From: Sphingobium sp. MI1205
GTDB lineage: Bacteria > Pseudomonadota > Alphaproteobacteria > Sphingomonadales > Sphingomonadaceae
Assembly: GCF_001563285.1 (NCBI RefSeq)
Contig: NZ_CP005188.1
Location: 2,485,501 to 2,549,500, forward strand
Reading direction: 5' to 3'
Length of the DNA: 64,000 nt
A program made the position numbers and the translations under genes. Below are positions 17,330 through 26,582 of the stretch, piece after piece. The notes below the pieces were generated by a model. The model was not told the origin of the DNA. It ran no database searches and saw only the letters and a list, made by a program, of their open reading frames with translations. Positions within the stretch are counted from its first letter, which is position 1, and each line of letters opens with the position of its first letter.

Positions 17330-18439
17330 TTATTCGTAACCGAAACGCGTGGGCGAATAGGCGGCGGCATCGACCCCCGCGACCGCCTCAGAAGCCGCAT
17401 TTCCGGTCAGCAAGGCGGCCCCCAGCAGCGCCGCGGCAGGCGCGGTTTGGATACCGAAACCGCCCTGTCCTGCGAACCAGAAGAACCCGGAATTGCAGGC
17501 ATCGAACCCGAACACCGGCGCGCGGTCAGGCGCGAAGCTGCGCAGGCCCGCCCATTTGCGTTCCACTGCGTCGATCGGCCAATCCACCACATGCTGAAAG
17601 CGGGCGATCGCTTCCGCCACGGCCAGTTCCTCCGGCGCGGCGTCACAGGGGGGCGAGGGTTCCTCATCATGCGGGGTCAACCATATCCGCCCTTCCCCCT
17701 CCGGCTTGAAATAGAAGCGGGAGCGAAGGTCCATGACCAATGGCAGGTCAGCGCCCGGCATGGTGGGGACGCGCAGTTGCACCACGGTGCGGCGCAAGGG
17801 AGTGATGCCGATTGGGGTGACGCCGCTGCGTAGTGCGACATCGTCAGCCCATGCACCTGCCGCGTTGACGAGAATACCGCATTCGATAACGCCTTCGCTG
17901 CTCTGGATCCGCCATCCTGCCGAATCCGCGCTTGCCCTGTCGAGCGAGACGCCAAGCCGCAGCTTTCCGCCTCTGGCGCGAAACTGTCGCAGATAGGCGT
18001 GATGCAGCGCGGCAACATCGATGTCGCAGACGGCGGGTTCCAGCAATCCGAGGGTCCATTGCGGACGAAGTCCCGGCAGCAGCGCGGCAGGATCTACCCG
18101 ATGCAGTTCGACACGCCCGGAAAATTCCTGCGCCAACCGGTCCCGCGCCTCTTCGTCACCCGAGCGTCCGATATGCAGGGTGCGGCGCGGCGACAGAAAG
18201 GATCGGGAGGAGAAATCTGGTGCTGGCGAACGGAGCAATGGCCCGGACGCCGTGGTCAGCGGCTGGACCGCGCGGCCGCCATAGGTTTCTTCCCAGAAGG
18301 CCACGGAACGGCCAGTGGCGTGATAGCCCGCGCTATCCTCTCTTTCCAGGATCAGCACCGACGCGTCGGCCGCGAGTTCCGCGCCCAGGCTCGCCCCGGC
18401 GATGCCGCCCCCGATGATGACGATGTCGAAACGGCTCAT
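17330..18439 (-). CDS. FAD-dependent oxidoreductase (DadA/glycine oxidase-like)
   Basis: 369 residues. The N-terminal dinucleotide-binding loop FDIVIIGGGIAGASLGAEL is followed by a GYHATGRSVAF segment and a DAO-type fold, with NAAGAWADDVA and the C-terminal WFAGQGGFGIQTAPAAALL. The family oxidises D-amino acids, sarcosine or glycine-like amines; the substrate cannot be read here. Its start overlaps the stop of the upstream alpha/beta hydrolase gene by 4 bases, suggesting a two-gene unit. Confidence 0.82.
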   Translation of the reverse strand: MSRFDIVIIGGGIAGASLGAELAADASVLILEREDSAGYHATGRSVAFWEETYGGRAVQPLTTASGPLLRSPAPDFSSRSFLSPRRTLHIGRSGDEEARDRLAQEFSGRVELHRVDPAALLPGLRPQWTLGLLEPAVCDIDVAALHHAYLRQFRARGGKLRLGVSLDRASADSAGWRIQSSEGVIECGILVNAAGAWADDVALRSGVTPIGITPLRRTVVQLRVPTMPGADLPLVMDLRSRFYFKPEGEGRIWLTPHDEEPSPPCDAAPEELAVAEAIARFQHVVDWPIDAVERKWAGLRSFAPDRAPVFGFDACNSGFFWFAGQGGFGIQTAPAAALLGAALLTGNAASEAVAGVDAAAYSPTRFGYE

Positions 18440-19422
18440 ACGGGCGCTACTTCGTCCAGGAATGCGTCTATCCGCCGCAAGGCGTCCAGCCGCACGGGGT
18501 CCAGCTCGCGCAATATTTCGTGCGCGGCTTCGGCGCCATAAACATGCAGGCGCGCGGCGGGAATGCGCGCGGCCATCCTGCGGATGGCGGGCGTGGACAC
18601 CAGCCGGTCCACATTCGTGGCGAGGATGAGCAGAGGCACTCGGATGTGCTTCAGGGCTTCGTCCTGTTCCAGCGCGCGGGTCGATTGCAGCGCCTGCGCG
18701 ACCCAGCGCCAGCTCGGCGGCCCCAGCGCCACATCACGGCTATGGTCACGCCACCAGAGTTCGTCGGCATAGCGTTCGGGGTCATGCGTCAGCCGTTTCT
18801 GCCGCATCGCCCGCTGGCGGCCGGAATCCTCCTTCTGCGTCCATGCCCGACGGCTTTCAAAACCAAGCGCGCACATTGCATGCGTGATCGCCACGGCCAG
18901 CCAGCGGGGCAAGGGCGCGGTGTGGACGCCCATCATCGGCGCGACGGTTATGGCGACGTCGGGGGGTGGCATGCCTTCCGCCAAGGCGCGCAGCAGCAGA
19001 TGTCCGCCCATGCTGTGCGCGACGATCGCATGGGGGCCGGTCGACTGCGCCCGCCAATCGGCGACAAAGGCTTTGAGGTCCGCGACCCATTGGCCGAAGT
19101 CGTCGATATGCCCGCACATCGGGTCGTCCGTCAGCCTGCCCGACCCGCCCTGGCCGCGCCAGTCAAAGGCAGTGACCGCCCAGCCCCGCGCGGCCCAATG
19201 GGCAATGACTTCCAGATATTTCTCGATCATGTCGCCGCGTCCGCCCAGCATCAGCAACTGGCCGCGCTGGCCATCCCCCAATCGGTAGCGGCGCAGGGAC
19301 CAGCCATCGGGCGCGGTCCAATGGTCGAGCCGCCCGTTCATCGGCCAGGCACGACGGTCAAAGGCCGGTGGGACGGAGGCAGGCGAATCCATGGGGCGCA
19401 TGGTTACGGTTTGGTAAGCCAT
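18436..19422 (-). CDS. Alpha/beta hydrolase (monoacylglycerol lipase/lysophospholipase type)
   Basis: 328 residues of the alpha/beta-hydrolase fold. Visible are the GGRGDMIEKYLEVIAHWAARG strand-turn, FDWRGQGGSGR, the nucleophile elbow AHSMGGHLLLR and a C-terminal His in AAHEILRELD. The cap region and the FDWRGQGxSGR pattern resemble bacterial lysophospholipase L2 (PldB). It is upstream of and overlaps the FAD oxidoreductase. A shorter start at the second Met (residue 11) is possible. Confidence 0.8.
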   Translation of the reverse strand: MAYQTVTMRPMDSPASVPPAFDRRAWPMNGRLDHWTAPDGWSLRRYRLGDGQRGQLLMLGGRGDMIEKYLEVIAHWAARGWAVTAFDWRGQGGSGRLTDDPMCGHIDDFGQWVADLKAFVADWRAQSTGPHAIVAHSMGGHLLLRALAEGMPPPDVAITVAPMMGVHTAPLPRWLAVAITHAMCALGFESRRAWTQKEDSGRQRAMRQKRLTHDPERYADELWWRDHSRDVALGPPSWRWVAQALQSTRALEQDEALKHIRVPLLILATNVDRLVSTPAIRRMAARIPAARLHVYGAEAAHEILRELDPVRLDALRRIDAFLDEVAPV

Positions 19423-19442
19423 CGGGTCTAGGGTTTAGATTC

Positions 19443-19916
19443 ATGACGGGGGAATATTTCAGGCTGGCGCTGCTGTGCGCCCTTGGCGTGCTGCTGATCA
19501 CTGCATCCGTGACGGATCTGCGGTCGCGCATCATCTCCAACCGGCTGAACCTGGGCATCGCTGCCCTGGCCCCGCTGTGGTGGATGGCCAGCGGCCTGCC
19601 GCTATGGCCGGGCATGGTGATGCAGCTGGCGCTGGGGCTGACCGTCTTCGTCTTGTTCACCACGCTCTTCGCCATGGGTTGCATGGGCGGCGGCGACGTC
19701 AAGCTGCTCGGCGCGCTGGCGCTGTGGTTCCCGTGGCCCGCCGTGCTATCGATGCTGGTGGTGATGGCTCTGCTGGGTGGCGTGGTGACGATCGTCACCG
19801 TGGTCCACCATCGCATGACCAGAACGCTGGGGCAGCCGCAAATTCCTTATGGCATCGCAATATCCGTCGCCGCGCTTTGGTTGATTGGCGAACGATATCT
19901 TAACCATTTTGCGTAA
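19443..19916 (+). CDS. cpaA: Prepilin peptidase CpaA
   Basis: A24-family membrane aspartyl peptidase that cleaves Flp-type prepilins. 157 residues with about five membrane helices. The catalytic Asp pair is in SVTDLRSRIISNRLN and MGGGDVKLLGAL (GxGD type). It lacks the N-terminal methyltransferase domain, as expected for CpaA/TadV. It opens the cpa/tad cluster; ATG 19443 gives the normal length, although the frame is open further upstream. Confidence 0.9.
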   Translation: MTGEYFRLALLCALGVLLITASVTDLRSRIISNRLNLGIAALAPLWWMASGLPLWPGMVMQLALGLTVFVLFTTLFAMGCMGGGDVKLLGALALWFPWPAVLSMLVVMALLGGVVTIVTVVHHRMTRTLGQPQIPYGIAISVAALWLIGERYLNHFA

Positions 19917-19966
19917 AATTCGGGGCTCGGGCGCATGCCGCCTGAATGAGGGAGACGAATTTCATC

Positions 19967-20983
19967 ATGGACGCCAAGAAAATCCTGTTGCTGGCGGGGG
20001 CGCTAGTCATAGCGGTCACTACAGCTCTTCTCGCGCGCAACATGCTGAGTTCGTCAGGTGCGCCACAAGCCAACGCATCGGCCATGCCGGTGGAAGCAAA
20101 CCAGCCGCATGTGCTGGTCGCGACCAAGGCGCTGCCGGTAGGCACCATCCTGGACGCAGAAAGCTTCCGCTTTCAGCCCTGGCCCAAGGATCTGGTCGAG
20201 CAGGCCTATTATCTGCAAGGTCAGGCTGATCCGGCAAAGCTGGCTGGCAGCGTCGTGCGTACCGCCATCTCCGCCGGACAGCCGATGACGGTGGGTTCGG
20301 TCATCAAGCCGGGTGAGCGCGGTTTCCTCGCCGCAGCGCTCGGGCCGGGCATGCGCGCCGTCACGGTGCCGGTGTCGGCCCAGAATTCGGTCGCGGGCTT
20401 CGTCTTTCCGGGCGACCGCGTCGACCTGATGCTGACGCAGAGCGTGTCTGGCGGCGGCGACGGCGAACCGCTCAAGGTTTCCGAAACCATCCTGCGCAAC
20501 CTGCGCGTACTCGCGACCGACCAGCGCATGGATGCGCTGGGCGCGGATGGCAAGCCGGTCGTGCAGACCTATTCCAACGTCACCATCGAAGTGACGCCCA
20601 AGATCGCCGAGAAGATCGCGGTGGCGCAGACCATCGGCTCGCTCTCGCTGACGCTGCGTTCGATCGCGGATAATGCGTCCGACCTTGACGCCGCCATTGC
20701 CGGGACGGACATCGACCTGCCCGACGGCGCCAATCCGAACGCGGAAAAGAAGATCATCGCCAAGCTCGCCGCTCGTCCGATCGACAAGGGCAGCACCTTT
20801 TCCACCGGCGCCGACGTGTCGCGCTACCAGCGCAGCTCCGTCCCCGCCAAGCCGCTGCAGACCGCTGCTGCAGGAGCCGTGCCTTTGAGCGGCGCTTCTT
20901 CTGGCATCGGCGCAGGCAGCGGACCAGTTATCCGCGTCGCACGCGGCACCAATGTGACCGTTGTTCCGGTCGGGGGGAAATAA
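19967..20983 (+). CDS. cpaB: Flp pilus assembly protein CpaB/RcpC
   Basis: About 338 residues. N-terminal membrane anchor (MDAKKILLLAGALVIAVTTA), then a SAF domain with HVLVATKALPVGTILDAE and an RcpC-type domain (GMRAVTVPVSAQNSVAGFVFPGDRVDLML). CpaB is a periplasmic partner of the secretin CpaC. GAGGGAG lies 13 bases upstream of ATG 19967; ATG 19946 in the same frame is an alternative. cpaC starts one base after the stop. Confidence 0.92.
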   Translation: MDAKKILLLAGALVIAVTTALLARNMLSSSGAPQANASAMPVEANQPHVLVATKALPVGTILDAESFRFQPWPKDLVEQAYYLQGQADPAKLAGSVVRTAISAGQPMTVGSVIKPGERGFLAAALGPGMRAVTVPVSAQNSVAGFVFPGDRVDLMLTQSVSGGGDGEPLKVSETILRNLRVLATDQRMDALGADGKPVVQTYSNVTIEVTPKIAEKIAVAQTIGSLSLTLRSIADNASDLDAAIAGTDIDLPDGANPNAEKKIIAKLAARPIDKGSTFSTGADVSRYQRSSVPAKPLQTAAAGAVPLSGASSGIGAGSGPVIRVARGTNVTVVPVGGK

Positions 20984-20984
20984 G

Positions 20985-22505
20985 ATGACGCGTTTCAACC
21001 TTCATACGGGCAAGGCGGCGATTAAGCCGCTTGTCGGCCCCGCGATCGCGCTGGGCCTGGCGGTCGCCATGGCCGCCACGCCGACTACCGCTCTCAATGC
21101 CGCGCCTTCATCCATGCAGGATAATGCAATCCTGATGTCGGTGGGCGGCAGCAAGGTCATCAACCTCAACGCGAAAATGTCCGACGTCGTGATCGGCGAC
21201 CCCAATGTGGTCGATGTCCATGTCCGCGCCCAGAACCAGCTGTACCTGATCGCCAAGTCGGCGGGTGAAACCAGCGTGTTCGTGACCGCGACCAACGGCA
21301 AGGTGCTGTTTTCCGGTACGGTACGCGTCGGCAACAACCTGACCAGCATCGACGACATGCTGAAGCTGGCGATGCCGGGCGCGCAGATCGCGGTCAACAA
21401 GATGAACGGCATGGTCCTGCTGACCGGCACCGTCGCAGCGCCCGAGGACGCCGCCGAGGCCGAGCGGCTGACCCAGGCTTTCGTCGGCAAGGATGTGACG
21501 GTGGTCAGCCGCCTGCGCACCGCGACGCCGCTTCAGGTCAACCTGCAGGTCAAGATCGCCGAAGTCAGCCGCGACCTGGGCCACCAGATCGGCGTAAACC
21601 TCTCGGCGATTGCCACTGGCAACGGCCGCATCATCGACAGCATCGGTCGCGCCGACCGCGACTTCGTCACGCGCGGTAGCAATGCGAACGGCACTACCTA
21701 CACCTTCAACAATCCCACCGACGGCACCACATCGTTGGGCTTTGTCGCCAACCTGCTGGGCATGGACGTCGCCGGCGCGCTGGACCTTGCCGAATCGAGC
21801 GGTCTTGCAACCTCCCTCGCCCAGCCGAACCTGACTGCGCTGTCGGGTGAAACCGCGAGCTTCCTGGCCGGTGGCGAATATCCCTATACCGTCAGCAACG
21901 GGACGCAGGGCAACAGCATCGAGTTCAAGCAATATGGCGTGCAACTAGCCTTCACGCCCACCGTGCTGGCGGACGGCCGCATTTCGCTGCGCGTTCGCCC
22001 CACCGTGTCGAGCCTGGACTTTTCGGTCAACACAACCGTCCCCGCGCTCAAGAGCCGGACGGCCGAAACAACCGTTGAACTGGGTTCAGGCCAGGCCTTC
22101 ATGATTGCGGGCCTGCTGAACAACGATACCGCCAATTCGATCAGCAAGACGCCGGGCTTCGGCGAAATCCCGATCCTGGGCAGCCTGTTCAAGTCGCGCC
22201 GTTTCCAGCGCCATGAAACCGAACTGGTCATTCTGGTCACCCCCTATCTGGTGAAGCCGATGAATGCTTCGGATGCGCGCCTGCCGACGGACGGCTACCG
22301 CAATTCCAATGTGGGTCAGGGGCTGCTGTTCCAGCAGGGTAATGACGGGGTGAGCGGCGCGCGTGCGCCGATGCCTCGCCGCGAACCCAGCGGTCCTGCT
22401 CCTACTCCCGGCCCGCAGGCATCCGCCTCGCTGCCGGTGGTGACGGCCCGCGCCGAGGGCAAGCATCCGGCCAAGACGGCCGCCGCTCCCGGCTTCAGTT
22501 TCTGA
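20985..22505 (+). CDS. cpaC: Outer membrane secretin CpaC/RcpA
   Basis: Type II/IV pilus secretin forming the outer-membrane channel, 506 residues. A signal region is followed by the pilus-formation N-terminal domain (VGGSKVINLNAKMSDVVIGD), a BON-like part, then the secretin core with VNLQVKIAEVSRDLGHQIG, LSGETASFLAGGEYP, and the C-terminal PILGSLFKSRRFQ and ELVILVTPYLVKP. ATG 20985 follows GGGGGGAAATAAG. Confidence 0.94.
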   Translation: MTRFNLHTGKAAIKPLVGPAIALGLAVAMAATPTTALNAAPSSMQDNAILMSVGGSKVINLNAKMSDVVIGDPNVVDVHVRAQNQLYLIAKSAGETSVFVTATNGKVLFSGTVRVGNNLTSIDDMLKLAMPGAQIAVNKMNGMVLLTGTVAAPEDAAEAERLTQAFVGKDVTVVSRLRTATPLQVNLQVKIAEVSRDLGHQIGVNLSAIATGNGRIIDSIGRADRDFVTRGSNANGTTYTFNNPTDGTTSLGFVANLLGMDVAGALDLAESSGLATSLAQPNLTALSGETASFLAGGEYPYTVSNGTQGNSIEFKQYGVQLAFTPTVLADGRISLRVRPTVSSLDFSVNTTVPALKSRTAETTVELGSGQAFMIAGLLNNDTANSISKTPGFGEIPILGSLFKSRRFQRHETELVILVTPYLVKPMNASDARLPTDGYRNSNVGQGLLFQQGNDGVSGARAPMPRREPSGPAPTPGPQASASLPVVTARAEGKHPAKTAAAPGFSF

Positions 22506-22522
22506 TCGGAAGGACGACAGTC

Positions 22523-23170
22523 ATGACTTCCATGTTCGCCACGAATTTCGTCCGCATCGGCGCTCTTGCCCTGCTGGCGCTGCCGCTCGCCGCCTGCCAG
22601 ACCGACGTCAATCGCGGCGTCGAATCGGTGCATCAGCCGGTCGTCAGCCACGACGCCTACACCTATGATGTGCAGGCCGGGCCTGACGGCGGGCTGACCG
22701 CTTCGGAAGCGCGTCGCCTGGACGACTGGTTCGCATCCATCGGCCTTGGCTATGGCGATCAGGTCGCGATCGTGACCGACGCCTATTACAGCCCGACGCT
22801 GCGCGACGGCATCGCCGATGTGGTGGCGCGCCACGGCATGCTGGTGAGTGAAGACAGTTCGGCTGCGGCAGGCATGGCGCCCGCCGGCAGCGTCCGGCTG
22901 GTCGTCCGCCGCGCGGTCGCCCGCGTGCCCGGCTGCCCCGACTGGTCCGACAAGGGCGAAACCAATGTTCAGCTCGGCACCACGTCGAACTTCGGGTGCG
23001 GCGTCAACGGCAATCTGGCCGCGATGGTCGCCAACCCCGACGACCTGGTCCGTGGCCAGAGCAGCGCGAGCGACCTGCGCACCGCGACATCGAATCGCGC
23101 AATTTCAACCTATCGCGAAAAAGCGCCGACCGGTTCTGGAGATCTCAAATCGCTGTCGGGAGGCAATTGA
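22523..23170 (+). CDS. cpaD: Pilus assembly lipoprotein CpaD
   Basis: 215 residues. Signal peptide with lipobox LPLAAC, then the CpaD domain with the conserved PGCPDWSDKG and FGCGVNGNLAAMVANPDDLV. CpaD-like lipoproteins assist secretin assembly in tad systems. It lies 17 bases after cpaC and 2 bases before cpaE. Confidence 0.9.
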   Translation: MTSMFATNFVRIGALALLALPLAACQTDVNRGVESVHQPVVSHDAYTYDVQAGPDGGLTASEARRLDDWFASIGLGYGDQVAIVTDAYYSPTLRDGIADVVARHGMLVSEDSSAAAGMAPAGSVRLVVRRAVARVPGCPDWSDKGETNVQLGTTSNFGCGVNGNLAAMVANPDDLVRGQSSASDLRTATSNRAISTYREKAPTGSGDLKSLSGGN

Positions 23171-23172
23171 TC

Positions 23173-24456
23173 ATGAACGCACCCTGGAAACCTGCCATGT
23201 CTGGACAGCGTGACCCCTTCCACGCCTTTGTTTGCGACGATCACAGCCACGATCTGCTGGCGATGGTTGCCGCCGAAATGGGCTGGGCGCCTGAAAAGGT
23301 GAACAAGGGCGGCATGCGCAACGCCGTGCAGAGCCTGTCGGTCAGCGCATCCCCTCAAATCCTGTTTGTCGATATGTCCGAAAGCGGCGACCCGCTGAAC
23401 GACATCAACAGTCTGGCGGAAGTCTGCGAACCGGGCACGGTGGTGATTGCCGCCGGGCAGGTCAATGACGTGCGCCTGTATCGCGACCTGCTGGCCAGCG
23501 GGATCCAGGACTATCTGCTCAAGCCCTTTGGCGCCGACCAGTTGCGCGACGCTTTGGCGCAGGCGCAGGCCGTGTTCTTTGCGCCACGTGACGCCGCGCC
23601 TGAACGCCCGCACATGACCGTCGCAGTCATCGGCACGCGCGGCGGTGTCGGCGCGTCGAGCATCGCGACCTCAATCGGCTGGATGCTTTCGGAAAAGCAG
23701 AAGCGGCCTACCGCGCTGCTGGACCTGGACGTCCATTTCGGCACCAATGCGCTGGCGATGGATCTGGAACCGGGCCGTGGCCTGACCGACGCGATCGACA
23801 ATCCCAGCCGTATCGACGGCCTGTTCATCGAACGCGCCATGGTGCGCGCAAGCGACACATTGGCGATCCTGTCGGCCGAAGCGCCGATCAGCCAGCCGAT
23901 GCTGACCGATGGCGGCGCATTCTATCAACTGCTGGAGGAATTCCGCGCGGCGTTCGAATGCAGCGTCATCGATCTGCCGCGCCACATGCTGATCCAGCAT
24001 CCGCACCTGATGAGCGACGTCAATGTCGCGGTGGTCGTCACCGAACTGACGCTGGCGGCGGCGCGCGATTCGATCCGCATCCTTTCCTGGCTGAAGAGCA
24101 ACGCGCCCCAGTCGCGCTTGCTGGTGGTCGCCAACCGCGTTCATGCGGGCGTGCCGGAAATCAGCCGGAAGGATTTCGAAACGTCGATCGAACGCAAGGT
24201 CGATATCCTGATCCCGTTCGACCTGAGGATTGCCGCGCAGTCCGCCAAGCTCGGCAAGACGCTGGCGGAAACAGCCAAGGGCAGCAAGGTCGGATCGGCC
24301 TGCGCAACCCTGCTCGATGCGGTGATCGGCGCGGCTGACGACCACGAAGCTGCAGCCGACGGCAAGGCAGCGAAAAAGAAGGGCGACTCCCTGCTGGGCA
24401 AGATCGGCGATCTCAGAAGCCTGATCCCGGCCCGCAAGGACAAAGCCAAGGCGTAA
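23173..24456 (+). CDS. cpaE: Pilus assembly ATPase-like protein CpaE
   Basis: 427 residues: an atypical receiver-like domain (about 1-130, ILFVDMSESGDP, LKPFGADQLRDAL) and a MinD/ParA-like domain. The Walker A is deviant (IGTRGGVGASSIATSI; no Lys at either usual position), as is typical of CpaE/TadZ, which localises the tad machine at the pole. ATG 23173 gives the family length. The next gene is tadB; the cpaF gene that normally follows is missing. Confidence 0.9.
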   Translation: MNAPWKPAMSGQRDPFHAFVCDDHSHDLLAMVAAEMGWAPEKVNKGGMRNAVQSLSVSASPQILFVDMSESGDPLNDINSLAEVCEPGTVVIAAGQVNDVRLYRDLLASGIQDYLLKPFGADQLRDALAQAQAVFFAPRDAAPERPHMTVAVIGTRGGVGASSIATSIGWMLSEKQKRPTALLDLDVHFGTNALAMDLEPGRGLTDAIDNPSRIDGLFIERAMVRASDTLAILSAEAPISQPMLTDGGAFYQLLEEFRAAFECSVIDLPRHMLIQHPHLMSDVNVAVVVTELTLAAARDSIRILSWLKSNAPQSRLLVVANRVHAGVPEISRKDFETSIERKVDILIPFDLRIAAQSAKLGKTLAETAKGSKVGSACATLLDAVIGAADDHEAAADGKAAKKKGDSLLGKIGDLRSLIPARKDKAKA

Positions 24457-24507
24457 GTTTCAAGCGCGCGCCGCCGCAAGTGACGGCGTGGCGGCTTTAC
24501 TACGGGA

Positions 24508-25518
24508 ATGGGCGAACAGATGGACGGCAATTTCATCCTGCTGCTGGTGCTGCTGACGGCCTTCACAGGCTTGGTCGCGATGGCCTTTGCCGGGCCTTCG
24601 GCCGACAAGGCGAGCAAGCGGCGCGTCGCCCTGATCCGCGAACGTCACAGCGGTTCGACCGATGCACTGATGGAAGCGCGGATGCGCAAGGTCATTTCGA
24701 ACCGGCAGCCCGGCAGCGAGATGAAGATGCTCGTGTCGCTGGTGCCCAACCCCGAAAATCTCGCCAAGCGCATCAGGATGACCGGCAAGAAATGGACGGT
24801 CAGCCAGTATATGACCGCTTGCGCCATCACCGCCCTGACGCTGTGCGCGGTGATGTTTTTGCGCGGCTTCGCTCCACTGCTGGCGATCATGGTCAGCCTG
24901 GCGGCGGGGCTGGCCCTGCCCCATATGTGGGTGGGACGCCTGATCAAGAAGCGCGTGTTTCAATTCACCGCCAAATTCCCCGACGCGCTGGAACTGCTGA
25001 CGCGCGGCCTGCGCTCTGGCCTGCCCATCACCGAAACCCTCGGCGTCGTCGCGAGTGAAGTTCCGGGGCCGGTGGGCGAGGAATTCAAGCTGATCACCGA
25101 ACGGATCAAGATCGGCAAGACCATGGACCAGGCGCTGCAGGAAACGGCCGATCGGCTGGGCACGCCGGAGTTCCAGTTTTTCGTCATCAGCCTGGCGATC
25201 CAGCGTGAGACCGGCGGCAACCTGGCCGAAACCCTGTCGAACCTGGCCACGGTGCTGCGCCAGCGCGCGCAGATGAAGCTGAAAATCCGGGCGATGTCGT
25301 CCGAGTCCAAGGCGTCGGCCTACATCATCGGGGCGCTGCCGTTCCTGGTCTTCGGGATGATCTGCTACATCAACTTCCAGTATATGACCCCATTCTTCAC
25401 ATCCGATCCGGCCGGTCTGTTCGGGATGTCGACGATGCAGGTCATCGGTCTGGGCGGCATGTGCTGGATGGGGATCGGCGTCTTCATCATGTCGCAGATG
25501 ATCAACTTCGAGATCTGA
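24508..25518 (+). CDS. tadB: Type II secretion F-family protein TadB
   Basis: 336 residues with N- and C-terminal membrane helices around a GspF-like cytoplasmic domain (FPDALELLTRGLRSGLPITE, IQRETGGNLAETLSNLATVL). TadB forms the inner-membrane platform of Flp pili together with TadC. A second Met 12 bases downstream could also be the start. It is 51 bases after cpaE. Confidence 0.92.
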   Translation: MGEQMDGNFILLLVLLTAFTGLVAMAFAGPSADKASKRRVALIRERHSGSTDALMEARMRKVISNRQPGSEMKMLVSLVPNPENLAKRIRMTGKKWTVSQYMTACAITALTLCAVMFLRGFAPLLAIMVSLAAGLALPHMWVGRLIKKRVFQFTAKFPDALELLTRGLRSGLPITETLGVVASEVPGPVGEEFKLITERIKIGKTMDQALQETADRLGTPEFQFFVISLAIQRETGGNLAETLSNLATVLRQRAQMKLKIRAMSSESKASAYIIGALPFLVFGMICYINFQYMTPFFTSDPAGLFGMSTMQVIGLGGMCWMGIGVFIMSQMINFEI

Positions 25519-25533
25519 CGGGGAAAGACAGTC

Positions 25534-26526
25534 ATGGAAACCGCTCCCCTCCCCGCCGGCACGCTCTTTGGGCTGTCCGCCACCGATTTCGGCACATTGC
25601 TTGCCGCGGTTGCGACGCTGGCGATGATGTTCGTCCTCTATTCGGTCATGACCGTGCGCGACCCCATGGCCAAGCGGGTCAAGGCGCTGAATGAACGCCG
25701 CGAGCAGTTGAAGGCGGGCATCACCGCCTCCACCGCGCGCCGCCGCGCCAAGCTGGTCAAGACGAACCAGGCGACCGACCAGATGCGGTCGTTCCTGTCG
25801 GGTCTCAAGGTGCTTCAGGACGATCAGCTTAAAGAGGCGCAGATGAAGCTGGCGCAGGCCGGCATCCGGTCGAAGGACTGGGCGGTCGCGGTCATCTTTG
25901 GTCGCATGGTGCTGCCGATTTTGATCGGCGGAACGGCGGCTCTGCTGCTTTATGGCGTTGGGATGTTCCCCGAGTGGGGCGGAGCCAAGCGTTTCATGGC
26001 GTTCGCCGGTGCGTTGCTGCTGTCCTACAAGGCGCCCGACATCTTCATCGACAATCAGGTGCAGAAGCGTTCCGCCGCGATTCGCAAAGGCTTGCCCGAT
26101 GCGCTCGACCTGCTTGTCATCTGCGCAGAGGCGGGCTTGACGGTCGATGCCGCCTTCGCCCGCGTGTCCAAGGAATTGGGCAAGGCCTATCCGGAACTGG
26201 GCGACGAATTTCAGCTCACAGCGATCGAACTCAGCTTCCTGACCGAACGGCGCATGGCCTTTGAAAACCTGGCGAACCGCGTGAAGCTGGACGCGATCAA
26301 GGGCGTGGTGACGACCATGATCCAGACGGAAAAATATGGCACGCCGCTCGCCTCGGCCCTGCGCGTGCTATCCGCCGAATTCCGCCATGAACGCATGATG
26401 CGCGCCGAGGAAAAAGCCGCACGCCTGCCCGCGATCATGACGGTGCCGCTCATCCTCTTCATCCTGCCGACGCTGTTCGTCGTGATCCTTGGCCCTGCGG
26501 CCTGCTCGATCAGCACTGCATTCTGA
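25534..26526 (+). CDS. tadC: Type II secretion F-family protein TadC
   Basis: 330 residues, GspF-like, with membrane helices near residues 17-38, 125-165 and the C-terminus. The F-domain is GLPDALDLLVICAEAGLTVD and TEKYGTPLASALRVLS, closing with PAIMTVPLILFILPTLFVVI. Partner of TadB. It ends the pilus cluster, and a terminator follows directly. Confidence 0.92.
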   Translation: METAPLPAGTLFGLSATDFGTLLAAVATLAMMFVLYSVMTVRDPMAKRVKALNERREQLKAGITASTARRRAKLVKTNQATDQMRSFLSGLKVLQDDQLKEAQMKLAQAGIRSKDWAVAVIFGRMVLPILIGGTAALLLYGVGMFPEWGGAKRFMAFAGALLLSYKAPDIFIDNQVQKRSAAIRKGLPDALDLLVICAEAGLTVDAAFARVSKELGKAYPELGDEFQLTAIELSFLTERRMAFENLANRVKLDAIKGVVTTMIQTEKYGTPLASALRVLSAEFRHERMMRAEEKAARLPAIMTVPLILFILPTLFVVILGPAACSISTAF

Positions 26527-26545
26527 CGATATAACAGGAGAGAAG

Positions 26546-26575
26546 AAGGGGGCGCTGAAAGGCATCCCCTTTTTT
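26546..26575 (+). terminator. Rho-independent terminator after tadC
   Basis: AAGGGG (26546-26551) pairs with CCCCTT (26566-26571), followed by further T to 26575. It lies between tadC and the convergent racemase gene. Confidence 0.65.
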
Positions 26576-26582
26576 AGTCGAT

